Positions 33,192-43,670 are shown, counted from the stretch's first letter. The stretch is DNA of 58,625 nt from Bartonella gabonensis (GCF_903679515.1 NZ_CAHOYM010000003.1:60264-118888); one strand, 5' to 3'. Notes: generated from the letters alone by a model not told the origin. Made by a program: numbers and translations.

Positions 33192-34448
33192 ATGCAAAAA
33201 ACAGAATTGAAGACTTTTTCTTTTTTAGAGAAGTCAATAAATCGGAGTACGCTTATCACTGGCTTTGCCATTCTTTTGTCTGTTTTTTTAATGTTTTTTG
33301 CATCCTTTTCATATGCTGATAGCGGATTTCAAAACTGGATTAAAGAATTTAAAAAAACAGCTATTGCTCACAATATTACTCCCTCTACGTTTCATATGGC
33401 TTTTAAAGGTGTTAATGCCATTGATCCAGAAGTTTTAAAAAGCGCCTTATACCAACCGGAATTTGTTGCTCCCTCATGGAATTATTTCGATAATCGTGTC
33501 CATCATATCGCAATTGTGGAAGGACGGCGCCAAGCAAAAAAATGGAATAAATGGCTTCTTCAAATTGAAGAACGTTTTGGTGTTGACCGCAATATTTTGC
33601 TTGCTATTTGGTCAATGGAAAGCAATTACGGTAAAATTTTAGCCAATAAAGGTGTCATGCGTGATACCATTCGCTCGCTTGCAACCCTAGCCTATGCTGA
33701 TAAAAAACGTGCAAAATATGCACAAACACAACTGATTGCTGCTATGAAAATTCTACAAAATGGTGAAATTAAACGCTCTCAACTCACTGGATCTTGGGCC
33801 GGTGCATTGGGACATACCCAATTTATTCCAAGCAGTTATCTCTCCTATGCCGTTGATATGGACAAAGATGGACGGCGTGATATCTGGACCTCTGTTCCAG
33901 ATGCTCTGGCTACTGCAGCTAATCTTCTCCACAAAAATGGCTGGCAGCCTCACCTTATCTGGGGAGTAGAGGTGAAAGTTCCCCAGGGGAAAAATCTTCC
34001 CGAAGGCTGGTATTCCTTTGAACAATGGAAAAAATTAGGTGTAAAATACGCCAATGGGCATCCTCTTCCTCCATTAGCTGAACAAGTAATATTAAAATAT
34101 CCAGATGGAGCCAAAGGACCTATATTCTTAGTCACAAAAAATTTCTTTGTTCTAAAACGTTATAATAATGCAGATCGTTATGCTTTGGCTGTTTCCCTTC
34201 TTGCTGATCGTATTGCTGGACATTCTGGATTAGTGCATGATTGGCCAAGACCTTTTCAACCCCTTACCTTCCAAGAACGCAAAGAACTGCAATCTCGCTT
34301 AAGTGCGCTGGGCTATTATAAAGGAAATGTTGATGGAAAAATCGGGACTGCCTCCCGCAAAGCAATTCAAGCTTTTCAGCTTCATCACGGTTTAAAAGCA
34401 AATGGATATCCATCATCTCAAGTGCTTTTTCTCCTTCGTAAACAATAA
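33192..34448 (+). CDS. Lytic murein transglycosylase, MltB-type with peptidoglycan-binding domain
   Basis: A periplasmic enzyme that cleaves the MurNAc-GlcNAc bond to give anhydro-muropeptides. An N-terminal membrane or signal segment (ITGFAILLSVFLMFFASFSYA) is followed by the SLT_2 domain with the catalytic glutamate in LAIWSMESNYGK, TGSWAGALGHTQFIPSSYLSYAVD and DIWTSVPDALATAANLL. A C-terminal PG_binding_1 domain (about 350-418) has LSALGYYKGNVDGKIGTAS. I use ATG 33192 (GGGGA upstream) rather than the in-frame TTG at 33168. The product is 418 aa. The SGNH-like gene follows after 15 bp. Confidence 0.92.
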   Translation: MQKTELKTFSFLEKSINRSTLITGFAILLSVFLMFFASFSYADSGFQNWIKEFKKTAIAHNITPSTFHMAFKGVNAIDPEVLKSALYQPEFVAPSWNYFDNRVHHIAIVEGRRQAKKWNKWLLQIEERFGVDRNILLAIWSMESNYGKILANKGVMRDTIRSLATLAYADKKRAKYAQTQLIAAMKILQNGEIKRSQLTGSWAGALGHTQFIPSSYLSYAVDMDKDGRRDIWTSVPDALATAANLLHKNGWQPHLIWGVEVKVPQGKNLPEGWYSFEQWKKLGVKYANGHPLPPLAEQVILKYPDGAKGPIFLVTKNFFVLKRYNNADRYALAVSLLADRIAGHSGLVHDWPRPFQPLTFQERKELQSRLSALGYYKGNVDGKIGTASRKAIQAFQLHHGLKANGYPSSQVLFLLRKQ

Positions 34449-34463
34449 TAGAGAGTTAAGGTT

Positions 34464-35540
34464 TTGTCTCTTTTTCGTCTGATATACTTAATATTCTTGT
34501 TGTTTTCACTTTCTATTGCGGTGACAATACAGCCATCCTCCAGTCACGCAACCAACTTCTTTAAATGGTTGTCACAACAAAACAAACAGACACAACAATC
34601 GCCGCAAATTATAGAACAAAAAATAGACAAACCGCAAAAAAAGATCGTAATACAAAAAAACATACAAAAGCTGAAAAACGAGAATGCAAAGCGCATTCTT
34701 GTCATAGGGGATTTTGCAGCTACTGCTGTTGCTGATGCACTTAAAAAGTTTTTTGCGGATAATAACGATATCATGATCATGAACAATACAATGCCAGCTT
34801 CCGGTCTCGTGCGAACAGATTCTTATTCTTGGCAAAGCAATATTTCTAAACTTATTGATCAAAATAACCCCGATGTTATTATCATGATGATCGGTGCAAA
34901 TGATAATCAATCCTTCACAGACTCTTATAGCATAATTAACACAGATCAGTCAGAATGGATACGCATCTACAAACAAAGAATTATTGAAATCGCTGAAAAT
35001 CTTCATGCTTCTGGAAAATCATGGATATGGATAGGTCAGCCTTCTTTTGGAAATGACATTTTGACACAAAAAATGAAAATTCTTAATGCGCTCTACAAAC
35101 AAGAAACAGAAATAGCGGGAGGATATTTTCTCGATATCTGGAACGGTTTTATTGATGAAGAAGGAAACTTTTCTCTTTCAGGCTATGATATTCATGGAAA
35201 AATAGCCAAATTACGCACCAATAATGGCATTCATTTCACTTCTGAAGGAAAGGAAAAACTTATCTCTTATTTAGAAAAACCATTGAAAAATATTTTAAAT
35301 TTTCATGCCTTTTCTAAGGACAAACCATACTCAACAGATCAAGCGATTCAAAAACTTATACAAGAATCAGAGAAACAAGAGCCAAGTAAGATTATGCGTC
35401 AACCTCCGATGAGCCTCGATGATATGGCCCAACAAAATACCCACCTTTTAGGTCAAAGAAAATCAAGTTTTATAAAAAAATCACGGTTTCCGCCCAATGG
35501 GCATCAAAAAGATCGAGCTGATAATTTTTCTTCCCCATAA
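34464..35540 (+). CDS. DUF459/SGNH-like periplasmic protein with altered catalytic residues
   Basis: This 358-aa protein has an N-terminal signal or anchor (IYLIFLLFSLSIAV) and a Gln/Lys-rich linker (about 38-75). The SGNH-hydrolase fold is seen in RILVIGDFAATAVADAL, MMIGANDNQ (block III, 143-149) and NNGIHFTSEGK (block V, 253-263). The block I serine is replaced (GDF, Phe84) and the aspartate before the catalytic histidine is Asn254, so classical esterase chemistry is doubtful. It begins with TTG 34464, 15 bp after the transglycosylase stop, suggesting a joint role at the cell wall. The C-terminal 80 residues look disordered. Confidence 0.78.
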   Translation: MSLFRLIYLIFLLFSLSIAVTIQPSSSHATNFFKWLSQQNKQTQQSPQIIEQKIDKPQKKIVIQKNIQKLKNENAKRILVIGDFAATAVADALKKFFADNNDIMIMNNTMPASGLVRTDSYSWQSNISKLIDQNNPDVIIMMIGANDNQSFTDSYSIINTDQSEWIRIYKQRIIEIAENLHASGKSWIWIGQPSFGNDILTQKMKILNALYKQETEIAGGYFLDIWNGFIDEEGNFSLSGYDIHGKIAKLRTNNGIHFTSEGKEKLISYLEKPLKNILNFHAFSKDKPYSTDQAIQKLIQESEKQEPSKIMRQPPMSLDDMAQQNTHLLGQRKSSFIKKSRFPPNGHQKDRADNFSSP

Positions 35541-35662
35541 TGTCTCTTTAAAGGACAAAATCTGATGCCCTCCATTAAGTTAAGATAAAAAACTCTGGTT
35601 ACAAAGCTATAACGAAGAGAAGATCTGCATAAATCGCAAAGACCTCTTCCGAAAAATATGAA

Positions 35663-35688
35663 AACGGCATGGTGTTAACCATACCGTT
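35663..35688 (-). terminator. Hairpin terminator after dcp
   Basis: AACGGCATGGT (35663-35673) pairs with ACCATACCGTT (35678-35688) with one mismatch and a 4-nt loop. On the minus strand it lies 6 nt past the dcp stop and is followed by TTTTCATATTTTT. It also separates dcp from the convergent SGNH-like gene. Confidence 0.65.
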
Positions 35689-35694
35689 ATAGTT

Positions 35695-37719
35695 TTATAA
35701 GCCACGTTTATTAATCATTGCCTCTGGTAAAGGCATCCGTCCCCGAAACGCTTTATACAGTTCCTCTGGATCGCGGCTTCCCCCAGCAGAATAAATAAAA
35801 CGCTTTAAAAGATCAGCAAGTTCTGAATTAAAGGCATCTCCTGTTTCTTCAAACGCTTGAAAAGCATCAGCATCAAGGACTTCTGACCACATATAAGAAT
35901 AATAACCAGCAGCATAACCATCCGCTGCAAACACATGCATAAAATGGGGAGGACGATGACGCATAATAATTGTATCAGGCATTTGCAACTTTTCTAATTC
36001 TTTATGTTCAAAAATTGTTGGATCCGTAACTGTTTCTCCTTGGTGAAAAGCCATATCCACTAAAGCTGATGAGATAAATTCAACCGCAGAAAATCCCGCA
36101 TTAAATGTCTGTGCAGCTAAAACTTTATTGATCAACTCTTGTGGCATCGGATGGCCTGTTTTTGTATGTATAGCATAAGATTTTAATATCTCTGGTACGG
36201 TTAACCAATGTTCATAAAGCTGAGAGGGAAGTTCAACAAAATCACGTGAAACAGATGTTCCCGCTACAGAAGGCCATGTAACATCAGAAAGCAACCCATG
36301 TAATGCATGCCCAAATTCATGGAAAAGTGTACGTGCATCATCAAGTGATAAAAGTGCAACCTCTCCTTTAGAGGGTTTAGCAAAATTACAAATATTGTAA
36401 ATCACCGGTTTTTGTCCGCCATCCAATTTATGCTGCGATTGCAATTGGCTCATCCATGCACCAGAACGTTTTGAAAAACGTGCAAAATAATCACCAATGA
36501 AATGTCCAAGCAAACTCCCATCAGATTTTTTTACTTCCCACAAACGTGCATCAGGATGCCAAAGTGCAACAGCATTTTTTTCTTCAAAGGTAATGCCAAA
36601 GAGTTTTTCTGCTACCCCAAAAGCCGCTTTAATCATACGATCAAGTTGAAAATAATATTTAATTTCAGCACTATCGAAAGAAAGTTTTTCAGTGCGGAAC
36701 TTTTCAGCATAATAACGCCAATCCCAAGCAGCTAAAGATTCATTGCTTCCTTGATTGTTAGCAAAATTTTGCAATTCAATTTGCTCAGTAGAAGCCTTCG
36801 CTTTTGCACGCTCCCACACAGGCATAAGCAAATCCATAACGGAATCAACACTTTTAGCCATGGTATTATCGAGTTTCAAATCTGCGAAAGATTTATATCC
36901 CAATAATTTCGCTTTCTCATCTCGAAGCGAAACAATCTCTAAAATAATGGTTCGATTATCATTCTTGTTATTATTTTCACCACGTTTAGCCCAAGCTTGG
37001 AATGCAACCTCACGCAAATCACGACGATCAGAGAATTTTAAAAAAGGTTCAACAATCGAGCGTGCTAGTGTTAAAGCATAGGCTTCTTCATTGCCTCTTT
37101 CGCACGCAGTTTCCTTCATTGAAGCAATAAGATCTTCCGGTAAACCAGATAAGTCTGTTTGTTTTAAAAATAGAATCCATTCAGCTTCATCGTTTAAGAC
37201 ATTCTGCCCAAAAGTAGCATTTAAAAAAGCAAGTCTTTCATTAATTTTTACAAGCCGTTTCTGAGATTTATCGTCTAGTTTTGCACCATAACAAACAAAC
37301 TTTTTCCACCATAATTCAAGAACGCGTGTCGTTTCACTCTCAAATACGCCCTGCTGCGCCTGTTGATAAAGTGCATCTATTTTTGCAAATATCCGCGCAT
37401 CCATCATCATTTTTGAAGAATAACGGGACAGTTTTACAACGAACTCTTGTTCTAGCTGTTGAATCAACGCATTCGTATGAGCACTGGTACGCAGAAAAAA
37501 TATTGAACAGACACGATCAAGCGCTTTGCCACAAAGCTCAAAAGGTTGCAAAAAATTCTCAAGCGTTGGTGGCTCTTGCACCATAGCAATCACCTCTAAT
37601 TCTTCTTCGGCTTCTTGAAGTGCCTGTTCAAAAGCGGGTTTGAAATCTTCATCTCTTATAGAAGAAAAATCAGGAAGACCTGAAAATCCCTTCCAGTCCA
37701 GCACTGCTGCTTTTGTCAT
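35695..37719 (-). CDS. dcp: M3-family zinc peptidase, peptidyl-dipeptidase Dcp type
   Basis: This 674-aa thimet-type metallopeptidase removes dipeptides from peptide C-termini. The zinc site LFHEFGHALHGLLSDV (HExxH in HEFGH) is near residue 465, with the downstream family segments GTSVSRDFVELPSQLYEHW and FAADGYAAGYYSYMWSEVLDADAF. Length and these segments match Dcp better than oligopeptidase A. No signal peptide, so cytosolic. It stands alone, ended by the hairpin at 35663-35688. Confidence 0.9.
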   Translation of the reverse strand: MTKAAVLDWKGFSGLPDFSSIRDEDFKPAFEQALQEAEEELEVIAMVQEPPTLENFLQPFELCGKALDRVCSIFFLRTSAHTNALIQQLEQEFVVKLSRYSSKMMMDARIFAKIDALYQQAQQGVFESETTRVLELWWKKFVCYGAKLDDKSQKRLVKINERLAFLNATFGQNVLNDEAEWILFLKQTDLSGLPEDLIASMKETACERGNEEAYALTLARSIVEPFLKFSDRRDLREVAFQAWAKRGENNNKNDNRTIILEIVSLRDEKAKLLGYKSFADLKLDNTMAKSVDSVMDLLMPVWERAKAKASTEQIELQNFANNQGSNESLAAWDWRYYAEKFRTEKLSFDSAEIKYYFQLDRMIKAAFGVAEKLFGITFEEKNAVALWHPDARLWEVKKSDGSLLGHFIGDYFARFSKRSGAWMSQLQSQHKLDGGQKPVIYNICNFAKPSKGEVALLSLDDARTLFHEFGHALHGLLSDVTWPSVAGTSVSRDFVELPSQLYEHWLTVPEILKSYAIHTKTGHPMPQELINKVLAAQTFNAGFSAVEFISSALVDMAFHQGETVTDPTIFEHKELEKLQMPDTIIMRHRPPHFMHVFAADGYAAGYYSYMWSEVLDADAFQAFEETGDAFNSELADLLKRFIYSAGGSRDPEELYKAFRGRMPLPEAMINKRGL

Positions 37720-38631
37720 AATACGTTATGTCTCCATTATAAATTTAAGCTGTAATGATTATCTTTACGACACAAATTGATAATATACTAAGATTATTTC
37801 ATGCGTTTCAAAATTACCTTTCAAAGCTCTATTGAATAAAAAATAAAGAATATCTTTAGCTTCATGCGATCAATAAAAATAAGAATTTCTATACTTATCA
37901 AACAAACTCTTGGATTTATAATGATAATTTATTGTTTTTTTATATCGAATGAAAAACTTGCATATCGTAGAATTCTTTCATTTTAAACAATATTATATCG
38001 AAGCAATAAAGATTATTCGCTCACCCATTACAAATGAAATTGCCTATTGATAAAGACGCTTCTTATGAACTTTTAAAATACAAAAGCTGTCATAATATTG
38101 AGAGCTGAAAAATAGTATAATGATACGGGTTTGCACCTTTTATTTAAACGTAAAGATGATAATCTTCTATGGATTTTAGACCATTTACGCGTAGCGTTAT
38201 GAAATGGATAGTACGTGTCTCAAGAGAAAAACAAGCGTATGAATTCGCAACATAAGTTTATTCTGTTTTTTTGAGACGTAAACCTATAAAGAACGTAAAA
38301 AACAACAATTTTAAGAAAGGCATATTCTCTACTCTTTACAAGATATGACTGTAATTCTTTCAAAAATTGTACTAAAGAAATGATGGTAAAAATGAAAACT
38401 GATTTTTATATTTACGCCTTCATATTATCCCTAAGTTAGGCTGTATTGTTGCTTTCAGTGATTTCAGAAACTTGTTTATAACTTATAATTTATCCTTGAC
38501 TTTAATTAAAATATTAACAATTGGGAATATCGTTGGGGAGGTTTTGTTAGAATCTTCCATAGACTTTTATTTTTTATCTCATCATCTTATCTAGATTTAT
38601 AACTCTCCAACTCTTCAGGAGGTACTTTATT
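37720..38631. other. 910-bp gap upstream of mgtE with decayed repeat
   Basis: No gene is supported. Most of it (about 37915-38450) is the left copy of a decayed repeat whose other copy lies downstream of mgtE. The mgtE promoter and leader must lie in the right part. AGGAGG precedes the mgtE ATG. I could not identify a magnesium riboswitch by eye. Confidence 0.45.
37915..38450. repeat. mgtE-flanking decayed repeat, left copy
   Basis: Aligned by eye with 40136-40680 in the same orientation. Shared blocks include AATGATAATT, ATATCGAAT, CTTCTTATG followed by AAATACAAAA, ATATTG/ATATTA with AGCT, and TTTTTTGAGA near the end, then a CCTTCATAT block. Heavily diverged, with no open frame. Confidence 0.5.
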
Positions 38632-40008
38632 ATGACTGAAATCAAAACGACCTTCGACTTCAAAAATTTTTCTCCTGAAGCTCTTGCTGAAAAATTAAAA
38701 AGTCAGCATTTTGCAGACTCTATTGATATCATCAATGACCTCGATATCATGGAACGTGTAACTATTCTTAGTTTACTGCCTCTTGAGTATGTTATCGAAC
38801 TTTTTGATAAACCAGAGCTTGAGCAACCTGCTGCTATTTTAGAACTTCTGCCCATAAATCGTGCTGTTGAAATTCTTGATGGCATGTCTGCAGATGCTGC
38901 TGCAGACGTCTTTCAAGAAATGGATAAAGAAACCCGCACACGGCTTTATGCCTTGCTTAAACCCTTAACGCGTGCTGAACTTAAAAAACTCACCAGTTAT
39001 CCTGATCATACAGCGGGGGCACTAATGACAACAGAGTTTATAGCGGTTCCTTCAAACTGGACCATACAAAAAACTTTGGATCACATTCGTGAGGTTGAGC
39101 GGACACGTGAAACAGTTTATACCAGCTATGTGATTGAGCCTAACACAGGGACTCTTCTCAAAGCTGTTTCACTGCGCAACCTTATTCTTGCTTCACCTGA
39201 TGAACAAATTCTTAATGTCCCTACCCATGACTCGCCCATTACAATATCGCCCTTAACACATCATGAAGATATTGCCCGCCTTTTCCAGCGCCATGACCTT
39301 CTCTCTGTACCCGTCGTTGATGAAAATAATCATGTCATTGGCATTGTAACCGTTGATGATGTGCTTGATACTATGGTCGATGAGATGAATGAAGATGCTT
39401 ATAAATTTGGGGGTATGGAAGCGCTTGATAAGCCCTATATGCAAATAAAGTTTCCTGAAATGATGAAAAAACGCGGCGGCTGGCTGGCTTTACTCTTTGT
39501 CGGTGAAATGCTGACCGCAAGCGCTATGCAACATTTCGAAACAGAACTTGAAAAAGCGATTATTCTTACACTGTTTATTCCTCTCATTATGAGTTCAGGA
39601 GGGAATTCTGGTTCACAAGCAACATCCCTTATTATCCGCGCATTGGCTTTACGCGAACTCACGCTGAAAGACTGGTGGAAAGTTATCATTCGTGAAATTC
39701 CAACAGGACTATCCCTTGGTCTCTTACTCGGAATTATTGGCATTACGCGCATCGCTCTTTGGCAAAAACTCGGTATCTATGACTATGGACAACATTGGAT
39801 TTCTATTTCGACAACAGTAGGCGCAGCTTTAGTTGGCATCGTTACCTTTGGTTCTCTTTCTGGATCTATGTTGCCTTTTATCCTTAAAGGTTTAAAATTT
39901 GATCCAGCAAGTGCTTCTGCTCCTTTTGTGGCCACTTTAGTCGATGTTATGGGCATTATAATCTATTTTTCTGTAGCATCCCTCATTTTGTCAGGAACTA
40001 TTCTTTAA
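38632..40008 (+). CDS. mgtE: MgtE magnesium channel/transporter
   Basis: A 458-aa inner-membrane magnesium channel. The cytosolic MgtE N domain (about 20-130) is followed by two CBS domains (about 135-260) with TAGALMTTEF and SVPVVDENNHVIGIVTVDD, which sense intracellular Mg. Five membrane spans follow, with the pore segment LIMSSGGNSGSQATSLIIRALA. AGGAGG lies before the ATG. It stands alone with 0.9-1.2 kb of non-coding DNA on each side. Confidence 0.95.
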   Translation: MTEIKTTFDFKNFSPEALAEKLKSQHFADSIDIINDLDIMERVTILSLLPLEYVIELFDKPELEQPAAILELLPINRAVEILDGMSADAAADVFQEMDKETRTRLYALLKPLTRAELKKLTSYPDHTAGALMTTEFIAVPSNWTIQKTLDHIREVERTRETVYTSYVIEPNTGTLLKAVSLRNLILASPDEQILNVPTHDSPITISPLTHHEDIARLFQRHDLLSVPVVDENNHVIGIVTVDDVLDTMVDEMNEDAYKFGGMEALDKPYMQIKFPEMMKKRGGWLALLFVGEMLTASAMQHFETELEKAIILTLFIPLIMSSGGNSGSQATSLIIRALALRELTLKDWWKVIIREIPTGLSLGLLLGIIGITRIALWQKLGIYDYGQHWISISTTVGAALVGIVTFGSLSGSMLPFILKGLKFDPASASAPFVATLVDVMGIIIYFSVASLILSGTIL

Positions 40009-40031
40009 AAATATGCAGTAAAAACATAGTA

Positions 40032-40073
40032 TTATGGAAAGATCTTGTAATAAAACTTAAGATCTTTCCATAA
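40032..40073. terminator. Long hairpin after mgtE
   Basis: TTATGGAAAGATCTT (40032-40046) and AAGATCTTTCCATAA (40059-40073) form a perfect 15-bp stem with a 12-nt loop. No T-run follows on the plus strand; it may be a 3'-end protecting structure or a terminator. Confidence 0.5.
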
Positions 40074-40135
40074 GAGAACAAGCCCTATTATTTGTTTGTT
40101 ATCGCACCACTTCATAGATAATATATTGCTTTATA

Positions 40136-40680
40136 ATGATAATTCATCGTTTAATATCGAATAATAGCTCCAAATATCGTAAAATTACCTCATCATAAAT
40201 CTTTTCGTATTGTATCAATTAAAGTCATCTTCTCGCCTATCACAAGCGGGATGGGTGTGTGGATAGGAGGTTATTCAAGAAAGGAGTAAAATACTTCTTA
40301 TGTCCTCTCTCAAATACAAAAACTATCGCAATATTAACCAGCTAAGAAAGAACAATAATGGCGGGTGATTAATAGGCTTTATACGCTTCACAAAGGCGTT
40401 GATAGTATACCATCCATGTATATTATATCATTCATTGCCCCTATCATGAAATGTGTGTAATATTAAGCGGTATTTTTCTTTAAAAAAAGATATTAAGTGT
40501 GCAATCAAAAGTGTAGGCAATACAACAATCTCAATGGTTTAAACTGTATTTTTTGAGATGCTTTTGAAGTCATAAATGTAAATTAAAAATAAGAGCAAAG
40601 AGAAAAACTTTCTTTTAATACCTTCATATCCTTTATAAATCATCTGTATTTCCGTTTCATAAATAAATCAAACAGACAAT
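40136..40680. repeat. mgtE-flanking decayed repeat, right copy
   Basis: Direct relative of 37915-38450; see that entry. Both copies read in the same direction as mgtE, so mgtE sits between diverged direct repeats. Confidence 0.5.
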
Positions 40681-40747
40681 AACTCTTTTTCTAAACTGGC
40701 ATACAAAAGTTAGAACTTCTTATAAAATTCTGAATCGTCTCAATATT

Positions 40748-41071
40748 TATTGCAAATATGCAGCAGCATTCAATCTGGATGTTGATTAACAAACTCCAGA
40801 AGAAGCAAAAACTTTATTGGAAAAATGTCATAAAGTTGTCAATAGATTGAAAGATATTCTTGGATTTTTACCAATCTCTTTGCAAAACAACAAATATGAC
40901 ACAGCTAGCTTTACATTTATTTATTTTTTAAAGGTCGTTCTCATAAATTCTTTGTGTCATATTGATAAAGATCCTATTGACGGTGATTTATGGATAATTC
41001 TTGACTCAAGAATAAAATACACACATCCTATAAAGTCCTTTTACGAAACTCCAGCAATTGAGACTTCATAG
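40748..41071 (+). pseudogene. Coding-like remnant with internal stop, unknown
   Basis: One frame reads RLNIYCKYAAAFNLDVD, then a stop (near 40790), then QTPEEAKTLLEKCHKVVNRL and on to a stop at 41071. The segment after the stop contains an ATG (40817) giving 84 aa, but without a good ribosome site. The protein-like composition on both sides of the stop suggests a broken gene. I do not recognise the family, and it may be chance. Confidence 0.3.
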
Positions 41072-41227
41072 AGCAGTAAAGACTTATATGAATCGTTTTG
41101 CCATAAAAATATGGCCTCCATCTTCCAAAATTATAAAAAAACATGTAAAAGGTTTTTTAACAGTCTGGCAAAGAATGTAAAGGCTTTGCCTCAAATGAAA
41201 TTTCATTAAACGAAAAGAAGAAAATTT

Positions 41228-43063
41228 ATGCAATTGCGTAACATTGCCATCATTGCCCACGTTGATCATGGGAAAACAACGCTTGTAGACGGACTTCTCA
41301 AGCAATCAGGAAACTTCCGTGATAATCAACGTACAAGCGAACGTATGATGGATTCAAATGATATTGAAAAAGAACGTGGAATTACAATTCTAGCAAAAGT
41401 AACATCTGTTGTTTGGAAAGATACCCGAATTAATATTGTTGATACACCAGGTCATGCCGATTTTGGTGGAGAAGTTGAACGTATTCTAAACATGGTTGAC
41501 GGCGCCATCGTACTTGTTGATGCTGCTGAAGGACCAATGCCACAAACAAAATTTGTCGTTGGCAAAGCATTGAAAGTAGGATTGCGCCCTATTGTTGCTA
41601 TCAATAAAATTGACCGACCTGATGCACGCGTTGATGAAGTCATTAATGAAGTTTTTGACCTTTTTGCCGCTCTTGATGCAACCGACGAACAGCTTGATTT
41701 TCCCATTCTTTACGGATCAGGACGTGATGGCTGGATGGCTGAAGCCCCAGAGGGACCAAAAGATCAAGGATTGGGGCCTTTATTTGATCTTGTAACGCGG
41801 CATGTCCCTTCTCCTAGTGTCGCAGAGGGACCATTCCGCATGATTGGAACTATTCTTGAAGCAGATCCGTTTTTGGGACGAATTATTACAGGTCGTATTC
41901 ATTCCGGCTCTTTAAAACCCAATCAAAATGTCAAGGTTCTTGGTCAAGATGGAAAACTTTTAGAAACTGGACGTATTTCAAAAATTTTAGCATTTCGTGG
42001 GCTAGAACGGCAACCTATTGAAGAAGGAAGCGCTGGTGATATTGTTGCGATCGCAGGTCTACAAAAAGGTACCGTTGCGGATACTTTTTGTGACCCAGCT
42101 GTCAATGACCCCTTGACTGCTCAACCAATTGATCCTCCTACTGTTACGATAAGTTTTCTTGTCAATGATAGTCCCCTTGCAGGAACGGAAGGAGATAAAG
42201 TAACAAGCCGTGTCATCCGTGACCGTTTGTTAAAAGAAGCAGAAGGTAATGTCGCTCTTAAAATTGAAGAATCAGCTGATAAGGATTCTTTCTACGTTTC
42301 AGGACGAGGAGAATTACAACTTGCAGTTCTCATTGAAAATATGCGTCGAGAAGGATTTGAACTTAGTGTTTCACGTCCACGTGTTGTTATGCAAAAAGAT
42401 GAAAATGGAATAATTCTTGAGCCAATAGAAGAAGTTGTTATCGATGTTGATGAAGAATATTCCGGTACTGTTGTACAAAAAATGTCTGAACGTAAAGGTG
42501 AAATGGTGGAATTACACCCTTCTGGAGGTAATCGTGTTCGCCTTGTTTTTTACGCGCCAACCCGAGGACTCATTGGTTATCAATCTGAACTTTTAACTGA
42601 TACCCGTGGTACAGCTATTATGAATCGCCTTTTCCATGCTTATGAACCTTATAAAGGGGACATTGCTGGTCGTGTTAATGGTGTTATGATTTCAAATGAC
42701 ACCGGTGAATCTGTCGCTTATGCTCTTTTTAATCTTGAAGATCGTGGACCTATGATCATTGATGCAGGTGTAAAAGTCTATCAAGGTATGATTATTGGCA
42801 TCCACTCACGCGATAACGACTTAGAAGTCAATGTGTTAAAAGGAAAAAAACTCACCAATATGCGTGCTTCTGGAAAAGATGAAGCCGTAAAGTTAACACC
42901 CCCTATTAAAATGACATTAGAACGTGCCCTATCGTGGATACAAGATGATGAACTTGTGGAGGTTACCCCTAAAAATATTCGTCTTCGCAAACTTTATCTT
43001 GATCCCAATGAACGTAAACGTTTTGAAAAAAACACGTGCCTCAATTTCAAGTTAATCTTATAA
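41228..43063 (+). CDS. typA: TypA/BipA ribosome-associated GTPase
   Basis: This 611-aa translational GTPase works on ribosome assembly and stress adaptation. G1 [16 protein letters not shown], switch [16 protein letters not shown] and NKIDRP are present, followed by EF-G-like domains II, III and V and the BipA C-terminal domain with [20 protein letters not shown]. The start has a purine-rich AAAGAAGAAA upstream. The inorganic pyrophosphatase gene follows after 60 bp. Confidence 0.96.
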   Translation: MQLRNIAIIAHVDHGKTTLVDGLLKQSGNFRDNQRTSERMMDSNDIEKERGITILAKVTSVVWKDTRINIVDTPGHADFGGEVERILNMVDGAIVLVDAAEGPMPQTKFVVGKALKVGLRPIVAINKIDRPDARVDEVINEVFDLFAALDATDEQLDFPILYGSGRDGWMAEAPEGPKDQGLGPLFDLVTRHVPSPSVAEGPFRMIGTILEADPFLGRIITGRIHSGSLKPNQNVKVLGQDGKLLETGRISKILAFRGLERQPIEEGSAGDIVAIAGLQKGTVADTFCDPAVNDPLTAQPIDPPTVTISFLVNDSPLAGTEGDKVTSRVIRDRLLKEAEGNVALKIEESADKDSFYVSGRGELQLAVLIENMRREGFELSVSRPRVVMQKDENGIILEPIEEVVIDVDEEYSGTVVQKMSERKGEMVELHPSGGNRVRLVFYAPTRGLIGYQSELLTDTRGTAIMNRLFHAYEPYKGDIAGRVNGVMISNDTGESVAYALFNLEDRGPMIIDAGVKVYQGMIIGIHSRDNDLEVNVLKGKKLTNMRASGKDEAVKLTPPIKMTLERALSWIQDDELVEVTPKNIRLRKLYLDPNERKRFEKNTCLNFKLIL

Positions 43064-43123
43064 TCTCTTCGATTAAAGGTTTTATAAGACCTTATTTCCT
43101 CACACTCCGGAAAGGATATTTAC

Positions 43124-43660
43124 ATGAATATTAAAGAAATTCCTGTTGGTAAAAATCCACCAGAAGATGTCAATGTTATCGTAGAAGTCTCTCTTGGTGG
43201 TCAACCAATAAAATATGAAATGGACAAAAAATCAGGAGCATTGTTTGTTGACCGTTTTCTTCATACCTCAATGGTTTATCCTGGAAACTACGGTTTTGTT
43301 CCCCATACACTTTCAGAGGATGGTGATCCCATTGATGTTCTTATCTGTAATACCCGTCCTCTCCTTCCTGGCTGTGTTATCAATGTGCTCCCCATCGGGG
43401 CTCTGATTATGGAAGATGATGGTGGTAAAGACGAAAAAATCATTGCCGTTCCTACTCCAAAATTAACGCAACATTATATCAATATTCATGACTATACAGA
43501 TCTTCCTGAAATTATACTCAAGAAAATTGAGCATTTCTTTGAACATTATAAAGATCTTGAACCTGGAAAATGGGCCAAAATTGAAGGTTGGCGTAATAAA
43601 GATTTTGCTCGCGAACTTATTAAACAAGCTATTGAACGCAATAAAAATAAAGAAGTGTGA
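43124..43660 (+). CDS. ppa: Inorganic pyrophosphatase (family I)
   Basis: Hydrolyses pyrophosphate to phosphate, pulling biosynthetic reactions forward. It is 178 aa, the bacterial hexameric type. The family signature with metal-binding aspartates is seen in DGDPIDVLI, with [13 protein letters not shown] before it and [20 protein letters not shown] after. GGAAAGGA precedes the ATG. It may be co-transcribed with typA and is closed by a bidirectional terminator. Confidence 0.97.
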   Translation: MNIKEIPVGKNPPEDVNVIVEVSLGGQPIKYEMDKKSGALFVDRFLHTSMVYPGNYGFVPHTLSEDGDPIDVLICNTRPLLPGCVINVLPIGALIMEDDGGKDEKIIAVPTPKLTQHYINIHDYTDLPEIILKKIEHFFEHYKDLEPGKWAKIEGWRNKDFARELIKQAIERNKNKEV

Positions 43661-43670
43661 CTCTTTTAAA

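Larger units (their letters stand above)
40009..41227. other. 1.2-kb gap between mgtE and typA
   Basis: It contains, in order, a 15-bp perfect inverted repeat after mgtE, the right copy of the mgtE-flanking repeat (about 40136-40680), a coding-like remnant with an in-frame stop (40748-41071), and the leader of typA. No intact gene is supported. Confidence 0.5.

Noticed and set aside
37720-38631. Magnesium riboswitch in the long leader region of mgtE
   Set aside because: No recognisable M-box core by eye, and most of the gap is explained by the decayed repeat; a covariance search would be needed to change this.
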